64,000 bases of DNA from Bacteroidales bacterium (GCA_017531225.1 JAFXLL010000014.1:171390-235389); one strand, 5' to 3'; positions 44,191-54,144 are shown, counted from the first letter of the stretch. Numbers and translations are program-made. Notes: generated by a model not told the origin, from the sequence alone.

Positions 44191-45918
44191 TTATTTGATT
44201 TCGACGCCAATCTGTGTGTCGAGCACCTTTTCCTTGTTGTCGTTACCTTTCACACGGATGGCAGTGAACATGAAGATGTCGCCGACATTGGCTGAGTTGA
44301 ACACGCTCTTCAGCGTTTCGTTGAACTTGGAGCCGTTGACTTTCTCTTCTTTAGTAGTACCTGCCTTGGTCTTGTATTTCACAGTATAGCCAACCACATC
44401 GTATTTAACGCCTTCGAAGTCGAAGTCTTTCATCTCGGCTCTAACCATGTTGGCAGCGAGCAGAGCACTCTTGGAGACCTTGCCGTCAGCGCTTACGTTG
44501 TCGATCTTAGCAGTTGGTTTGGGTAGTTCTTTTACGCGGAACTTCATGTTGCCGAGTGAGTTGCCTTGTGAGTTGACATGCACCACCACTTCAGTCGGGT
44601 TGCCGACTACGCGGAGGTTGTAAGTGCCAGCGCCTGTGCGGGTGAGGCTAGCGCCCGTAGCAGTGGCTGTGACTTCACCGCCAACACCACCACCGATGGC
44701 GATCGGGTTGTCGATACCGGCATAAACCACGTTCATCTTGGTGGCTGAAACGCTCACCGCAGGAGGTGCCACAGTGAAGCTGTTCTCAAACGGATAGTCT
44801 TCAATCTCATTGGTCTTGGGGTTGAGCATCGGAATGACACCACTGTATCTGTGGGTACCTACGCCGACGTTGAAGTCGAGGTGGATGACACCTTGGCTGT
44901 CGCTCTTGAATTCCTTTGCAGGACCGCCGTCGAGACTGACGGTAGCGGTGGTCTGAGTGTTCTGCCAAGCGGTCACCATGGCTTGTGCGCGATAGGTCTG
45001 GCCTGAGAGGATGTAGTTGCTCTCAGAGAACACCTTGGCGCCGACTTCGTCGAAGGTGAAGTCATCAGCGTGGACTGATTGTGCCAAATGGGACACAGCA
45101 TTCAACTCAGCAGTCTCGATCTCAGAGATGATCTTGTTGAGCAAGGTGACATCAGCAATCAGCACGGTGTGGTGGAAGTTGCGGTATTCCCAGCTGTCCT
45201 GTACGGGATCGGTAATGCCAGGATAGTAGCTGATCTTAGCGGCATAGTGGTCACCTTCCACAGGAAGTTTGACTAAGCTGCTCTCGCTAACTCCTGAACT
45301 CAGGACATATTCTCTGCTTCCGAAGATGCTATCGGTGATCAGACCCAACTCGTGGATGTGGTCAACACCCATGGTTTCGACAATCATACGACGATAATCT
45401 CTAATTTTCTCAGAGAGTTCGTAAGCCTTGCCTCCGTTGCCTGGTCCTTCAGGGTCTCCCATCATATAAGCGGTTGGCTTATTGTAGTTGTCTCTCGATT
45501 TAATCTTGGATGTGTTGATGTTATAGAGCAAACGGCCATCGTATTGGAGGGTGTCGCGGTTCTTCAACAGACCTTCATTAGTAGCTTTTTCGTAGTTTGT
45601 TTCCTCGATCTTGCTTACGAGATCCCACTTCAAGGCTTCGACAAAATTGATGATCTCAGTGGATTTGGTTCTGAGTTCTTGTGCTTGTTCCCAGTAGGGG
45701 CCTACTTTCTCGCTATCCAAAGCGTATTGTTCCTCAAAAGAGGCGTAGCGCTGGGAGATCTGTTGCATCAATGTGATGTTGGTTTCCTGGACGCCGGTGT
45801 TCACCGTATCGAATGCGTCGAGGATATCTTTCGAGACGTTCATGGCAAGCAGCGCGGTGTACACGAGGTACATCATGCCGATCATTTTCTGTCTCGGGGT
45901 TTCTTTTGCGCCTGACAT
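44191..45918 (-). CDS. gldM: T9SS motor protein GldM/PorM
   Basis: 575 residues. There is a single N-terminal membrane helix (MIGMMYLVYTALLAMNV, ~residues 12-28), then a long periplasmic part: a helical D1 domain (~40-220) and three beta domains to the C-terminus (VRVKGNDNKEKVLDTQIGVEIK at the end). GldM crosses the periplasm and links the GldL motor to the GldK/N ring, using proton motive force to power T9SS export. The gap to gldL is 41 bases. Confidence 0.96.
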   Translation of the reverse strand: MSGAKETPRQKMIGMMYLVYTALLAMNVSKDILDAFDTVNTGVQETNITLMQQISQRYASFEEQYALDSEKVGPYWEQAQELRTKSTEIINFVEALKWDLVSKIEETNYEKATNEGLLKNRDTLQYDGRLLYNINTSKIKSRDNYNKPTAYMMGDPEGPGNGGKAYELSEKIRDYRRMIVETMGVDHIHELGLITDSIFGSREYVLSSGVSESSLVKLPVEGDHYAAKISYYPGITDPVQDSWEYRNFHHTVLIADVTLLNKIISEIETAELNAVSHLAQSVHADDFTFDEVGAKVFSESNYILSGQTYRAQAMVTAWQNTQTTATVSLDGGPAKEFKSDSQGVIHLDFNVGVGTHRYSGVIPMLNPKTNEIEDYPFENSFTVAPPAVSVSATKMNVVYAGIDNPIAIGGGVGGEVTATATGASLTRTGAGTYNLRVVGNPTEVVVHVNSQGNSLGNMKFRVKELPKPTAKIDNVSADGKVSKSALLAANMVRAEMKDFDFEGVKYDVVGYTVKYKTKAGTTKEEKVNGSKFNETLKSVFNSANVGDIFMFTAIRVKGNDNKEKVLDTQIGVEIK

Positions 45919-45959
45919 AGTTTCTTACTCCTTTTTTTGATTGTTTTGATTGAGTAGGA

Positions 45960-46721
45960 TTATGCCTTGATGTTCATGGCCGACAACATGCCTCCGTAAA
46001 CGCCGTTCAGGGCGCTCAGGCGTGATGACAACTGGTTGAGTTGTTTGTTGAGCTCGTTGGTGTTGTTGGCAGAGGCGTTGAGGTTATCCATGTAGCTGGT
46101 CATGGTAGCGGCGAGCTTGCTGGAGGCGTTGGAAGTTTGTTCCATGCTCTGAAGTTGGAGCTCGTAGATGGAGTTCAGCGACTGCATGCTGGTAGCCACC
46201 TTCTTAAGGGTATTGGTATCGAGGGCGCTGAAATCGAGCTTACCGAGGGAGTTGCTCAGCTCTTCGGAGGCCTTAACGTAGTTGTTGGCGAAGTTATTGA
46301 TATTGCGGGTAGCCTGCTCCATGGCGTTGGTGTAGTCGTGGGTAGCGGCCATGGCCTGCATCATGGCTTCGTTCATCTCAGGGGTGTTGACGCTGCTGCC
46401 ACCGCCGGCGCCAGTGGTGCCGAACTTGGTACGGGTTTCGCCGTCCCATTCTTCGTCGAGTTCAACGAAAACATTGTCCCATTGATAATCCAGGTGTTGT
46501 GGTTCAAATGATGAAAGGAAGAAAATCAAGGCTTCGACGCCCAAACCGAGACCTAACATGAAGTCGGCACCAGGGATGTGTGTCAGTTTGAAATAAGCAC
46601 CAATCATCACTACGGATGCACCGATACCGTAAACATAACCCATGAATGTTTTGTAGCCTTTGGTTTGAGTGAGGGCTTGGAATTTTTTAAACCCTGAAAG
46701 ATTTTCTTGTTTTTTTGCCAT
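45960..46721 (-). CDS. gldL: T9SS motor protein GldL/PorL
   Basis: 253 residues. Two membrane helices lie at ~27-45 and ~52-70; the second holds a conserved Glu (Glu63 in GLGVEALIFFLSS) that is needed for proton-driven function in Flavobacterium GldL. A long cytoplasmic helical/coiled part rich in Asn, Met and Ser follows. GldL and GldM together make the inner-membrane rotary motor of the T9SS. Confidence 0.95.
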   Translation of the reverse strand: MAKKQENLSGFKKFQALTQTKGYKTFMGYVYGIGASVVMIGAYFKLTHIPGADFMLGLGLGVEALIFFLSSFEPQHLDYQWDNVFVELDEEWDGETRTKFGTTGAGGGSSVNTPEMNEAMMQAMAATHDYTNAMEQATRNINNFANNYVKASEELSNSLGKLDFSALDTNTLKKVATSMQSLNSIYELQLQSMEQTSNASSKLAATMTSYMDNLNASANNTNELNKQLNQLSSRLSALNGVYGGMLSAMNIKA

Positions 46722-46777
46722 GACAAAAATGCTCTAAATAAGTTGATTATAATCGATTATTAATTGAATTCTTTGAT

Positions 46778-48187
46778 TTATCTGTAAACTCTTGACAGAT
46801 GTGGATTGTCGCCCTTGTTGCGGCCCATGTAAGGTTGGATGCAACGGAAGCCGATATAGCAGCGGGCGGTATCCTGATATTCATAGTCGCGGGTAGTGAC
46901 TTGGATGTAGTAGGAGATATCCTTCCATGATCCACCGCGAACGACCTTACGCTTCATGACAGGTGGGGCGTCTTCGCTGGCGTTGTAGGTGTAGTCAGGG
47001 TTCATATCCCATGTGAAGTTGTAAGCAGTGGGGTCGAAGGCGCTGTTGGTCCATTCAGCCACGTTGCCGGCCATGTCGTACAAGCCATAGTGGTTGGGGG
47101 GATAGCAGCCCACGATGAGGGTGGTCAGACCGCCGTCGGCGAGGTAGTTGCCTCTAAGGGGCTTGAAGTTAGCCAGGAAACAGCCCTTCACGTTGCGTGT
47201 GCCGGGACCGCCCCATGGATAAGGATTCAAACGGTCGCCGCCACGGGCAGCCCATTCCCATTCGGTTTCGGTGGGGAGACGGAATTCTGACACCAAGGAA
47301 CTGGACTTGGAGGATTGGAAGCTATTCTTCAACTGGGTTCTCCAAGTGCAGAAAGCTCTGGCCTGCTGCCATGTCACACCAACTACCGGGTAGTTGTCGT
47401 AGGCCTGGTGCCAGAAATAGCGCTCCGTCATAGGATCGTTGAAGGAGTAGGCGTAGTCGTGAATCCAGCACAAGGTGTCAGGATAGACGTTGACAGCCTC
47501 TTGGCGGACATACACAGAACGGTCGGTATAACCTTGTTTACGGTTCGACCAAGCTCCCTTTCTGTCGGCGGTGATGCCGTTGTCGGCCTCGCCGATGGAG
47601 TAGTCGTTAGCCGTAAGCTTTTCGCCGTCAAACTCTTTCTTGGCGGCAGCTTTCAGGTCAACCCAAAAATATGAATAATACAACTTTCTGGTGTCGATTT
47701 CCTTGCGGCGGAAAAATCTTTCGTGATCGGGGAGGTACATGGCTTCCAATGCCTCTCTGACGTCCTGGTCCTTGCTGTTCCAGTCAATCTTTTCCTTCCA
47801 GTTCAACATCGGAGGATCGAAGGTCTCTCCGGTCTTGCTCTCGGAGATGGCATACACCTCGGGGTTGACATCGGCAAGAATTCTTCTTGCGATGGAGTCC
47901 CTGACCCAGTATACAAACTGACGATACTCGTTGTTGGTGATTTCCGTTTCATCCATGAAGAAGGCCGAAATGGAAACGGTCTTCGGTTCGTACAGCATGG
48001 AAGAATTGATGTCTTCACCGCCTATGCCCATGGTGTAGCTTCCCATTGGGACGAACACCATGCCATAAGGATCAGGCTGGTTGAAAGAGGAGGATGATTT
48101 GCGGACGCCAACCAATTCTCCCTGGTTGCTGCTGCCACATGACACAAGCAGCATGGCAACGGAAAGAACAATCAATAATTTTTTCAT
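46778..48187 (-). CDS. gldK: T9SS outer-membrane lipoprotein GldK/PorK
   Basis: 469 residues from the ATG at 48187; this start gives a normal signal peptide with lipobox LLVSC (Cys17). The body is a formylglycine-generating-enzyme-like (FGE/SUMF1) domain: MVFVPMGSYTMG, ITNNEYRQFV, PVVGVTWQQARAFCTW, EFRLPTETEWEWAARGG and RKVVRGGSWKD, all typical of GldK. It is used structurally, forming the ring with GldN. A 117-base leader separates it from porP and holds the tandem 12-mer at 48281-48304. Confidence 0.95.
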   Translation of the reverse strand: MKKLLIVLSVAMLLVSCGSSNQGELVGVRKSSSSFNQPDPYGMVFVPMGSYTMGIGGEDINSSMLYEPKTVSISAFFMDETEITNNEYRQFVYWVRDSIARRILADVNPEVYAISESKTGETFDPPMLNWKEKIDWNSKDQDVREALEAMYLPDHERFFRRKEIDTRKLYYSYFWVDLKAAAKKEFDGEKLTANDYSIGEADNGITADRKGAWSNRKQGYTDRSVYVRQEAVNVYPDTLCWIHDYAYSFNDPMTERYFWHQAYDNYPVVGVTWQQARAFCTWRTQLKNSFQSSKSSSLVSEFRLPTETEWEWAARGGDRLNPYPWGGPGTRNVKGCFLANFKPLRGNYLADGGLTTLIVGCYPPNHYGLYDMAGNVAEWTNSAFDPTAYNFTWDMNPDYTYNASEDAPPVMKRKVVRGGSWKDISYYIQVTTRDYEYQDTARCYIGFRCIQPYMGRNKGDNPHLSRVYR

Positions 48188-48280
48188 CTTGTTGATAATC
48201 ATATATTTATCTATCTTCTTATGATTCGAGGTCTATACCATTAACCGAGAAATTCAAGTTTTATTGTATTCGGATGATAT

Positions 48281-48304
48281 TTTTGTTCATAATTTTGTTC
48301 ATAA
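48281..48304 (-). promoter_or_regulatory. Tandem 12-mer TTATGAACAAAA x2 upstream of gldK
   Basis: Two identical direct repeats lie between the porP stop and gldK, about 95 bases before the gldK ATG. The 24 bases at 48283-48306 match the leader of the giant cargo gene (15952-15975) except for one position. No clear TAnnTTTG element was seen downstream of it. Confidence 0.45.
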
Positions 48305-49267
48305 CTATAAATATCTCACGCTACGATAATCTCTCGGGGTTTTGTTCAAATCCAGTTTGAAGCAATAACTGAGGGCGATTTCGTGTGACCCGGGGATATT
48401 GAACCCCATGGTGTTAATGTCATATGCATAGCCGAGAACAAAGTCTTTGATGGTGAGGCCAACAGTGATACCTACTGATTCTTGTGGCCTGTAATTGACG
48501 CCTAACGAGAAGATGTCGTTATAGACAGCCTTCACGCCTGCGTTGAGCTGAGCCGATGAGAAGTTGGTCATCACGTTGACCGAGGGGATGAACTTGAAGT
48601 TCGGCATGGTTTCAAACATAATAGGATAGCCGGCTACCAAGTACAGGGTTCTGTCAGTGGAGAAGCTGGCTGCCGACTCGTCGGGACCCAAAGCACGTCC
48701 TGTAGTGTTCAGCAGGTTGATGGCTGACACGCCGACGTATAATGACTCGGGCATCTGCCAAAACAGGCCGAAGCTGGCGTCAACGAGCATGCCGCTTTCC
48801 TCACCAAGTTGGTTGAGTAGCGGGTCGCCACTTTGACCAGGTGTCAGCTTGCCGAAATCAACAGTTCTATTCAGTAAGGAAACAGAAGCGCCGATACCGA
48901 GGGTGGAGCCTCCCAAATCGAGATGGTAGGAATAACCCAATCCAATGTTGGTGTTTTTTTCAAAGCCCAACTTATCGGTCATCACGGAGAAGCTGATGCC
49001 GCCGCCCAAAATCCTGATGGGCATGTCGCCGGTAAGCAGGAAGGTGTTCGGGGCGATATCGTTGCCGTCAGTGTCAGTGAAGCCCGCCCATTGCATTCTA
49101 TACAACCCCAACAGATTGACACCCTCGCTCAATCCGGCAAATCCCGGGTTGATGTATGCGTACGAGTTGTTGTAGTTGGTGAAGATCGGAGCCTGCTGTG
49201 CCTTGACCCCGGACACGGAGATGACCAGGAGGACAACGGCGAGGACGATGGCTTTCAATTTCGACAT
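48305..49267 (-). CDS. porP: PorP/SprF-family T9SS outer-membrane protein
   Basis: 320 residues with a signal peptide (MSKLKAIVLAVVLLVISVSGVKAQ is the first segment). The N-terminal QQAPIFTNYNNSYAYINPGFAG and alternating beta strands of an outer-membrane barrel, ending in a hydrophobic strand, fit the PorP/SprF family. In P. gingivalis PorP tethers the C-terminal-peptide proteins PorE or PorL/M parts to the outer membrane. It is the first gene of the operon, 62 bases downstream of rseP's end on the same strand. Confidence 0.92.
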   Translation of the reverse strand: MSKLKAIVLAVVLLVISVSGVKAQQAPIFTNYNNSYAYINPGFAGLSEGVNLLGLYRMQWAGFTDTDGNDIAPNTFLLTGDMPIRILGGGISFSVMTDKLGFEKNTNIGLGYSYHLDLGGSTLGIGASVSLLNRTVDFGKLTPGQSGDPLLNQLGEESGMLVDASFGLFWQMPESLYVGVSAINLLNTTGRALGPDESAASFSTDRTLYLVAGYPIMFETMPNFKFIPSVNVMTNFSSAQLNAGVKAVYNDIFSLGVNYRPQESVGITVGLTIKDFVLGYAYDINTMGFNIPGSHEIALSYCFKLDLNKTPRDYRSVRYL

Positions 49268-49329
49268 TTTTGGACGGTCTTTGAAACGAGCGGCTAAATT
49301 ACAAAAAATCTAAATTCCAATGGAATAAA

Positions 49330-50724
49330 TCATTTGAAAAGTTTAATAATGTCGTTGCCGTTGGCGAAAATGACCAATGCGAGGACGAGGGCAAGGCCGA
49401 TATACTCGGCAATCTCCATGAACTTGTCGCTGGGTTTTCTGCGGGTGATGATCTCGTAGAGCAAGAAAAGGATGTGTCCACCGTCGAGCGCGGGGATGGG
49501 TAAGATATTCATCACGGCGAGGGCAATGGAGAGGAAGGCTGTCAGGCGCCAGAACATGCTCCAAATCCAAGTGTCGGGGAAGATCTTGCCGATGGAGATG
49601 AAGCCGCCCACGCTTTCGTAAGCCTTGGTCTTCGGACTGAAGATGAGCTTCAGCTGTTTCCAGTAGTCGGAGATCTCTGAGAACGTCTTGGAGAATCCTG
49701 CGGGGATGGCTTGCCAGAAGGTGTATTCCTTGGTTTCGAGGGTGAAATACTCGCTCAGCGGTGCCAAATAAGCGCCAATCACGGCTTGCTCGCCCAACTG
49801 CATAGGTAAGGCCAAAGTGTCGAAGTCGCGGACAACCATGATGTCGACTTTTTGGTTGCTGAACTGTTTGATGTGCTTTGTAAAGTCTTGATAATAAGGT
49901 GTCGGGATGTCGTTAATGCCAATGATGACGTCGCCTACCTCCAGACCGCCGGCCTGCGCCGCGCTGTTGTCGATGACACCTGACACCACGAATGGCATTC
50001 GATAGGAGATGAAGGTGCCATTTTGGGTGCTGAGCAACTTGGTCAAGGCGTCGTCAGGTAAAGTGACCACCACGCGCTGCCCGTCACGTTCCACTTCAAT
50101 CGTCTTGGCTTTCTCGAGAATGATTTGCATCGGAATCTCCTGGAAGTTCTCGATCGTCTCACCGTCGACGGACAAAACCTTATCGCCGTCGCGTAGGCCG
50201 AACTCATAGCCTAAGCTATCGACCACGATGCCGTATTTGTTGACTTCAGAAGTGGGGAGATACTGCTCGCCATAGTTGGCCAACAAGCCGATGTAGATGC
50301 ATACGGCCAACACGACGTTCATGAAAACGCCTGCCACCATGATGATGAAGCGTTGCCAAGCGGGCTTGGAGCGGAACTCCCACTCTTGGGCGGGCTGTTT
50401 CATCTGCTCTTTGTCCATCGACTCGTCGATCATGCCGGCGATCTTGTTGTAGCCGCCTAACGGGAACCATCCGATGCCGTATTCGGTAGAGGTGCTCTTA
50501 GCCCATTCGTCGTCGGGTCCTGCGTTCTTCGCAAAGAATTTGAAACGCCATTTGCCGTCCACTTTCTTGCAACGGAAGATAGAAAAGCCCCAATCGAAGA
50601 AAAGGTAGAACTTATCCACCCTAGTCTTAAATGCTTTAGCTGCCAAAAAATGTCCCAGTTCATGAACGAAGACCAATATGGAAAGTGCTAAGAAAAATTG
50701 TATTACCTTAATTAATATAACCAT
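49330..50724 (-). CDS. rseP: Site-2 membrane protease RseP
   Basis: 464 residues with about four membrane helices. The zinc motif HELGH is in LVFVHELGHFLAAKAF near residue 20, and the second metal motif is NILPIPALDGGH near the C-terminus. One or two PDZ domains are in the middle (LGYEFGLRDGDKVLSVDGETI; AAQAGGLEVGDVIIGINDIP). It cleaves membrane-bound anti-sigma factors or remnant signal peptides. The M23 peptidase gene ends 8 bases upstream, so the two are co-transcribed. Confidence 0.95.
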   Translation of the reverse strand: MVILIKVIQFFLALSILVFVHELGHFLAAKAFKTRVDKFYLFFDWGFSIFRCKKVDGKWRFKFFAKNAGPDDEWAKSTSTEYGIGWFPLGGYNKIAGMIDESMDKEQMKQPAQEWEFRSKPAWQRFIIMVAGVFMNVVLAVCIYIGLLANYGEQYLPTSEVNKYGIVVDSLGYEFGLRDGDKVLSVDGETIENFQEIPMQIILEKAKTIEVERDGQRVVVTLPDDALTKLLSTQNGTFISYRMPFVVSGVIDNSAAQAGGLEVGDVIIGINDIPTPYYQDFTKHIKQFSNQKVDIMVVRDFDTLALPMQLGEQAVIGAYLAPLSEYFTLETKEYTFWQAIPAGFSKTFSEISDYWKQLKLIFSPKTKAYESVGGFISIGKIFPDTWIWSMFWRLTAFLSIALAVMNILPIPALDGGHILFLLYEIITRRKPSDKFMEIAEYIGLALVLALVIFANGNDIIKLFK

Positions 50725-50732
50725 AGGAATAA

Positions 50733-51644
50733 TTATTCTTCAATATTTTTTTCAAACTTGATGTAATCATTTGGGTTGAGCGGAATGCCGTTATGCCATA
50801 GTTCGAAGTGGAGGTGTGGAACGGTGCTTTGGTCACCCGACTCGCCCAAAATGGCGATAGCCTCGCCTGCCTTGACGAAGTCGCCTTCTTTTTTCAGCAG
50901 GGTGGCGTTATGTTTATAGGTAGAGAAATAGTTGTTTTCGTGTTGGATGCCAATGGTGTAACCTTGATCAATAGTCCAAGAGGCGTAGATCACCGTTCCG
51001 TCGAGGGTGGCCGTGATCAGCTGGTTGTCAGCGGTAGCAATGTCGATGCCATAATGTCCCTTTTCGGAATTGAACTCATTGATCACCTTGCCTGTGACGG
51101 GTGTGAAGAAGTTGGCCACGCCGCTGAGGTGTTGTCTTTTTGCCAGGTTGCTTTGTACGTTCAGCGCAAACAGGTTGGCTTCCTCGAACTCGGCACGCAA
51201 GGCGGAGTCCTGCACCGACTTCTTGATTTCGAGGGTGTCGGTATTGATGCTGAGGAAGGGGGCGTAAATATCCTTTTGCTCCATGCTGTCGTTTTCGAAG
51301 TCATAGCCTTCGATGACCAGCTTCAGGTTGTTGAAATAGATGTCCTTGCGTTGCAGCTCGCGTTCGATGGAGTCGGTGCGACGGTAAAGTTCATAGACTT
51401 TGCGTTCCAAGGAGGACTTTTCGGTGTAGCCTGGGATGTATTCGCGCAAAGGGGTGAAGGCGATGAGAAGGGTGGTGACCACCATAAAGATTAATATGAT
51501 GCCTAAGAAGAGAAATACAAGGTTCAATAGGTTGACCTTGAAGTCCACAACGGGTTCCAAGGTGTCCTCTTGCGACATTAGGAAAGTGTATTTCCTGTTG
51601 AGCTTGAACTTTTTTTTCTCTTTCTTTTCTTCCTGTTCTGCCAT
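50733..51644 (-). CDS. M23-family peptidase, membrane-anchored LytM domain
   Basis: 303 residues from the ATG at 51644 (MAEQEEKKEKKKFK). A basic cytoplasmic end, one membrane helix (~residues 45-65, LLNLVFLFLGIILIFMVV), a coiled-coil stretch (ERKVYELYRRTDSIERELQRK) and a C-terminal LytM domain follow. Zinc-site residues are visible: GHYGID (H and D) and HLHFE (second H). It should cut peptide cross-bridges in peptidoglycan in the periplasm, or act as an activator. It starts a two-gene unit with rseP, directly after the groEL terminator. Confidence 0.88.
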   Translation of the reverse strand: MAEQEEKKEKKKFKLNRKYTFLMSQEDTLEPVVDFKVNLLNLVFLFLGIILIFMVVTTLLIAFTPLREYIPGYTEKSSLERKVYELYRRTDSIERELQRKDIYFNNLKLVIEGYDFENDSMEQKDIYAPFLSINTDTLEIKKSVQDSALRAEFEEANLFALNVQSNLAKRQHLSGVANFFTPVTGKVINEFNSEKGHYGIDIATADNQLITATLDGTVIYASWTIDQGYTIGIQHENNYFSTYKHNATLLKKEGDFVKAGEAIAILGESGDQSTVPHLHFELWHNGIPLNPNDYIKFEKNIEE

Positions 51645-51663
51645 CACAAAATGGTTTAGCTTG

Positions 51664-51671
51664 CAAAGATA
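51664..51671 (-). promoter_or_regulatory. -7 element for the M23-rseP unit
   Basis: The minus strand reads TATCTTTG, immediately downstream of the groEL terminator and 19 bases before the ATG at 51644. Confidence 0.5.
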
Positions 51672-51672
51672 C

Positions 51673-51703
51673 AAAAAAAGTCGGTCATGCGACCGACTTT
51701 TTT
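51673..51703 (-). terminator. Intrinsic terminator after groEL (works both ways)
   Basis: A 7-bp GC-rich stem GTCGGTC, a 4-base loop, and A/T-runs on both sides. On the minus strand it ends with seven T, 25 bases past the groEL stop. Confidence 0.85.
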
Positions 51704-51728
51704 GCTTTCAATTCTTACGAAGGCCTGA

Positions 51729-53363
51729 TTACATCATGCCATCCATTCCGCCGCCCATGGGCATTGGAGGGGTAGGAGGCGTAGGCTCCTTGTGGTTGCT
51801 GATGACGCATTCGGTGGTCAGCAGCATGCCAGCGATGGAAGCGGCATTTTCAAGAGCGACTCTTGACACCTTGACGGGGTCGATGACACCAGTGGTGAGC
51901 AGGTTCTCGTACACCTCGGTGCGGGCGTTGAAGCCATAGTCGTTCTTGCCTTCCTTCACCTTGTTGACGACGACTGAACCTTCGAGGCCGGCGTTCTCAA
52001 CGATTTGGCGCAGTGGCTCTTCCAGAGCGCGCTTGATGATGGCGATACCAGTGGTTTCGTCTTCGTTGTCGCCCTTCATCTTCTCGATGGCCTTGATGGC
52101 GCGGATGAAGCCGACACCACCGCCAGGGATGATACCCTCTTCGATGGCAGCGCGGGTGGCGTTCAAAGCGTCTTCGACGCGGTCTTTCTTTTCCTTCATC
52201 TCGACCTCAGAGGCGGCACCCACGTAGATGACTGCCACGCCGCCAGCCAACTTGGCCAGACGCTCTTGCAGCTTCTCGCGGTCGTAGTCGCTTGTGGTGG
52301 TCTTGATCTGAGCCTTGATCTGAGCGGTGCGGGCCTCGATGTCCTTCTTGGCGCCGTGGCCGTTCACGATGGTGGTGTTGTCCTTGTTGATGCTGACCTT
52401 GTCGGCCTGGCCGAGCATTTGCAGGTTAGCCTCTTCAAGCTTGTAGCCCTTTTCTTCGCTGATGACGGTACCGCCGGTCAGGATGGCGATGTCTTCCAGC
52501 ATTTCTTTTCTACGGTCACCGAAGCCAGGAGCCTTGACGGCAGCGACTTTCAGCGAGCCACGCAGACGGTTGACGACCAAGGTAGCCAGAGCTTCACCAT
52601 CGATGTCCTCAGCGATGATGATCAGCGGACGGCCGGTCTGTAGGGTCTTTTCGAGCACTGGGAGCAAGTCTTTCATCACGGAGATCTTCTTGTCGTAGAT
52701 CAGGATGAAAGGATTCTCGTAGACGGCTTCCATCTTCTCGGTGTTGGTGACAAAGTAAGGTGAGATGTAGCCACGGTCGAACTGCATACCTTCGACAACG
52801 TCGACGTAGGTGTTGATGCCTTTGGCATCTTCAACGGTGATGACGCCTTCTTGCTTCACCTTGCCCATCGCCTCGGCGATAAGGCCGCCGATTTCGCTGT
52901 CGTTGTTGGCTGAGATGGTAGCCACTTGTTTGATCTTCTCGTTGTCGCCGTCGACCTTCACGGCCATCTTCTTCAGGGTCTTCACGACTTCGGCAACGGC
53001 CTTGTCGATACCGCGTTTCAGGTCGAGCGGGTTGGCACCAGCGGTAACGTTTTTCAGACCCGTGGCCACGATACTTTGGGCCAAAACGGTGGCGGTGGTG
53101 GTACCATCACCGGCGAGGTCGTTGGTCTTGGAAGCGACTTCCTTCACCAACTGTGCGCCCATGTTTTCGACGGGGTCGAGGAGTTCGATCTCCTTAGCGA
53201 CCGTCACACCGTCCTTGGTGATCTGGGGAGCGCCATACGATTTTTCGATGACCACGTTACGGCCTTTAGGACCGAGGGTCACCTTTACTGCGTTTGACAA
53301 TGCGTCGACGCCTTTCTTCAGGCCGTCGCGTGATTCAATATTGAAAAGAATATCTTTTGCCAT
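51729..53363 (-). CDS. groEL: Chaperonin GroEL
   Basis: 544 residues, normal size. Recognisable throughout: [49 protein letters not shown], and [31 protein letters not shown]. The C-terminal tail is [15 protein letters not shown], shorter in GGM repeats than E. coli. With GroES it folds cytosolic proteins. groES precedes it by 22 bases. Confidence 0.99.
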   Translation of the reverse strand: MAKDILFNIESRDGLKKGVDALSNAVKVTLGPKGRNVVIEKSYGAPQITKDGVTVAKEIELLDPVENMGAQLVKEVASKTNDLAGDGTTTATVLAQSIVATGLKNVTAGANPLDLKRGIDKAVAEVVKTLKKMAVKVDGDNEKIKQVATISANNDSEIGGLIAEAMGKVKQEGVITVEDAKGINTYVDVVEGMQFDRGYISPYFVTNTEKMEAVYENPFILIYDKKISVMKDLLPVLEKTLQTGRPLIIIAEDIDGEALATLVVNRLRGSLKVAAVKAPGFGDRRKEMLEDIAILTGGTVISEEKGYKLEEANLQMLGQADKVSINKDNTTIVNGHGAKKDIEARTAQIKAQIKTTTSDYDREKLQERLAKLAGGVAVIYVGAASEVEMKEKKDRVEDALNATRAAIEEGIIPGGGVGFIRAIKAIEKMKGDNEDETTGIAIIKRALEEPLRQIVENAGLEGSVVVNKVKEGKNDYGFNARTEVYENLLTTGVIDPVKVSRVALENAASIAGMLLTTECVISNHKEPTPPTPPMPMGGGMDGMM

Positions 53364-53385
53364 GGTAATGATTAGTTTTTAAAGG

Positions 53386-53664
53386 TTAGATAATGGCGAT
53401 TACATCGCTTTCACGCATAATCATATAGTCCTTGCCGTCGAGGTGGAACTCGGTACCAGCGTATTTGCCGTAAATGACATTGTCGCCGACCTTCAGGGTC
53501 ATGGTGTTGTCCTTGGTGCCGGGGCCTACAGCCACCACTTTGCCTTGTTGGGGTTTTTCTTTAGCGGTGTCGGGGATGATGATGCCGCTGGCGGTCTTTT
53601 GTTCTGCAGCTGCGGGCTCGATGACCACGCGGTCTGCCAAAGGTTTGATTGCTAATTTAGCCAT
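53386..53664 (-). CDS. groES: Co-chaperonin GroES
   Basis: 92 residues, normal size: [38 protein letters not shown] and the mobile-loop region are intact. It caps GroEL. No CIRCE-type inverted repeat was found in the ~75-base upstream region, so heat-shock control must work another way if it exists. Confidence 0.98.
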   Translation of the reverse strand: MAKLAIKPLADRVVIEPAAAEQKTASGIIIPDTAKEKPQQGKVVAVGPGTKDNTMTLKVGDNVIYGKYAGTEFHLDGKDYMIMRESDVIAII

Positions 53665-53740
53665 TGTAATTATTGTTTAATTGTTGATTTGTTTTTCAAT
53701 TGACTTCGCCTATTCGTCAGATTTCGTGCCAAAACGAAAA

Positions 53741-53778
53741 AACAAAAAAAATGTCAGAATGTATGACATTCTGACATT
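53741..53778 (-). terminator. Intrinsic terminator after secG
   Basis: A 13-bp perfect stem (53750-53762 with 53766-53778) and 3-base loop are followed on the minus strand by a seven-T run. It ends the pheT-to-secG gene run before groES. Confidence 0.85.
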
Positions 53779-53809
53779 ATTTTCGGTTGTTTTGCTTCGA
53801 TCGAAGGCT

Positions 53810-54139
53810 TTATTCGGCAGGAGCATCTGCTGCTGGAGCGTCTGCTGCTGGAGCGGCGGGAGTGTTCAGCTCGATTTGTTCACGCATCTGTGAATCTTGG
53901 ACACTGCCTGATCTGCCACTCTTGATGGTCATGCTTGACACCAAACACAAAACCACCAGCATGGTGGCCAACGTCCATGTGGCTTTTTCCAGGAAATCGG
54001 TCGTCTGACGAACACCCATCATCTGGTTTGCACCACCGAAATTAGAGATCAAACCGCCGCCTTTGGAGTTTTGAACCAAGACGACTAACCCAAGTAAAAC
54101 ACTGACAACCAAGATTAAAATTACTACTACTGTGTACAT
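53810..54139 (-). CDS. secG: Preprotein translocase subunit SecG
   Basis: 109 residues. Two hydrophobic helices (~residues 2-22 and ~55-75) flank the typical LVVLVQNSKGGGLISNFGGANQMMGVRQTTDFLEKATW region. The C-terminal ~15 residues are a low-complexity Ala/Pro/Asp tail (PAADAPAADAPAE). SecG helps SecYE move proteins across the inner membrane. It is the last gene before the terminator at 53741-53778. Confidence 0.95.
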   Translation of the reverse strand: MYTVVVILILVVSVLLGLVVLVQNSKGGGLISNFGGANQMMGVRQTTDFLEKATWTLATMLVVLCLVSSMTIKSGRSGSVQDSQMREQIELNTPAAPAADAPAADAPAE

Positions 54140-54144
54140 GTCGT

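Noticed and set aside
52005..52643. 212-codon plus-strand frame inside groEL
   Set aside because: Antisense shadow of groEL; Ala/Asp/Val-rich composition with no domain and no promoter.
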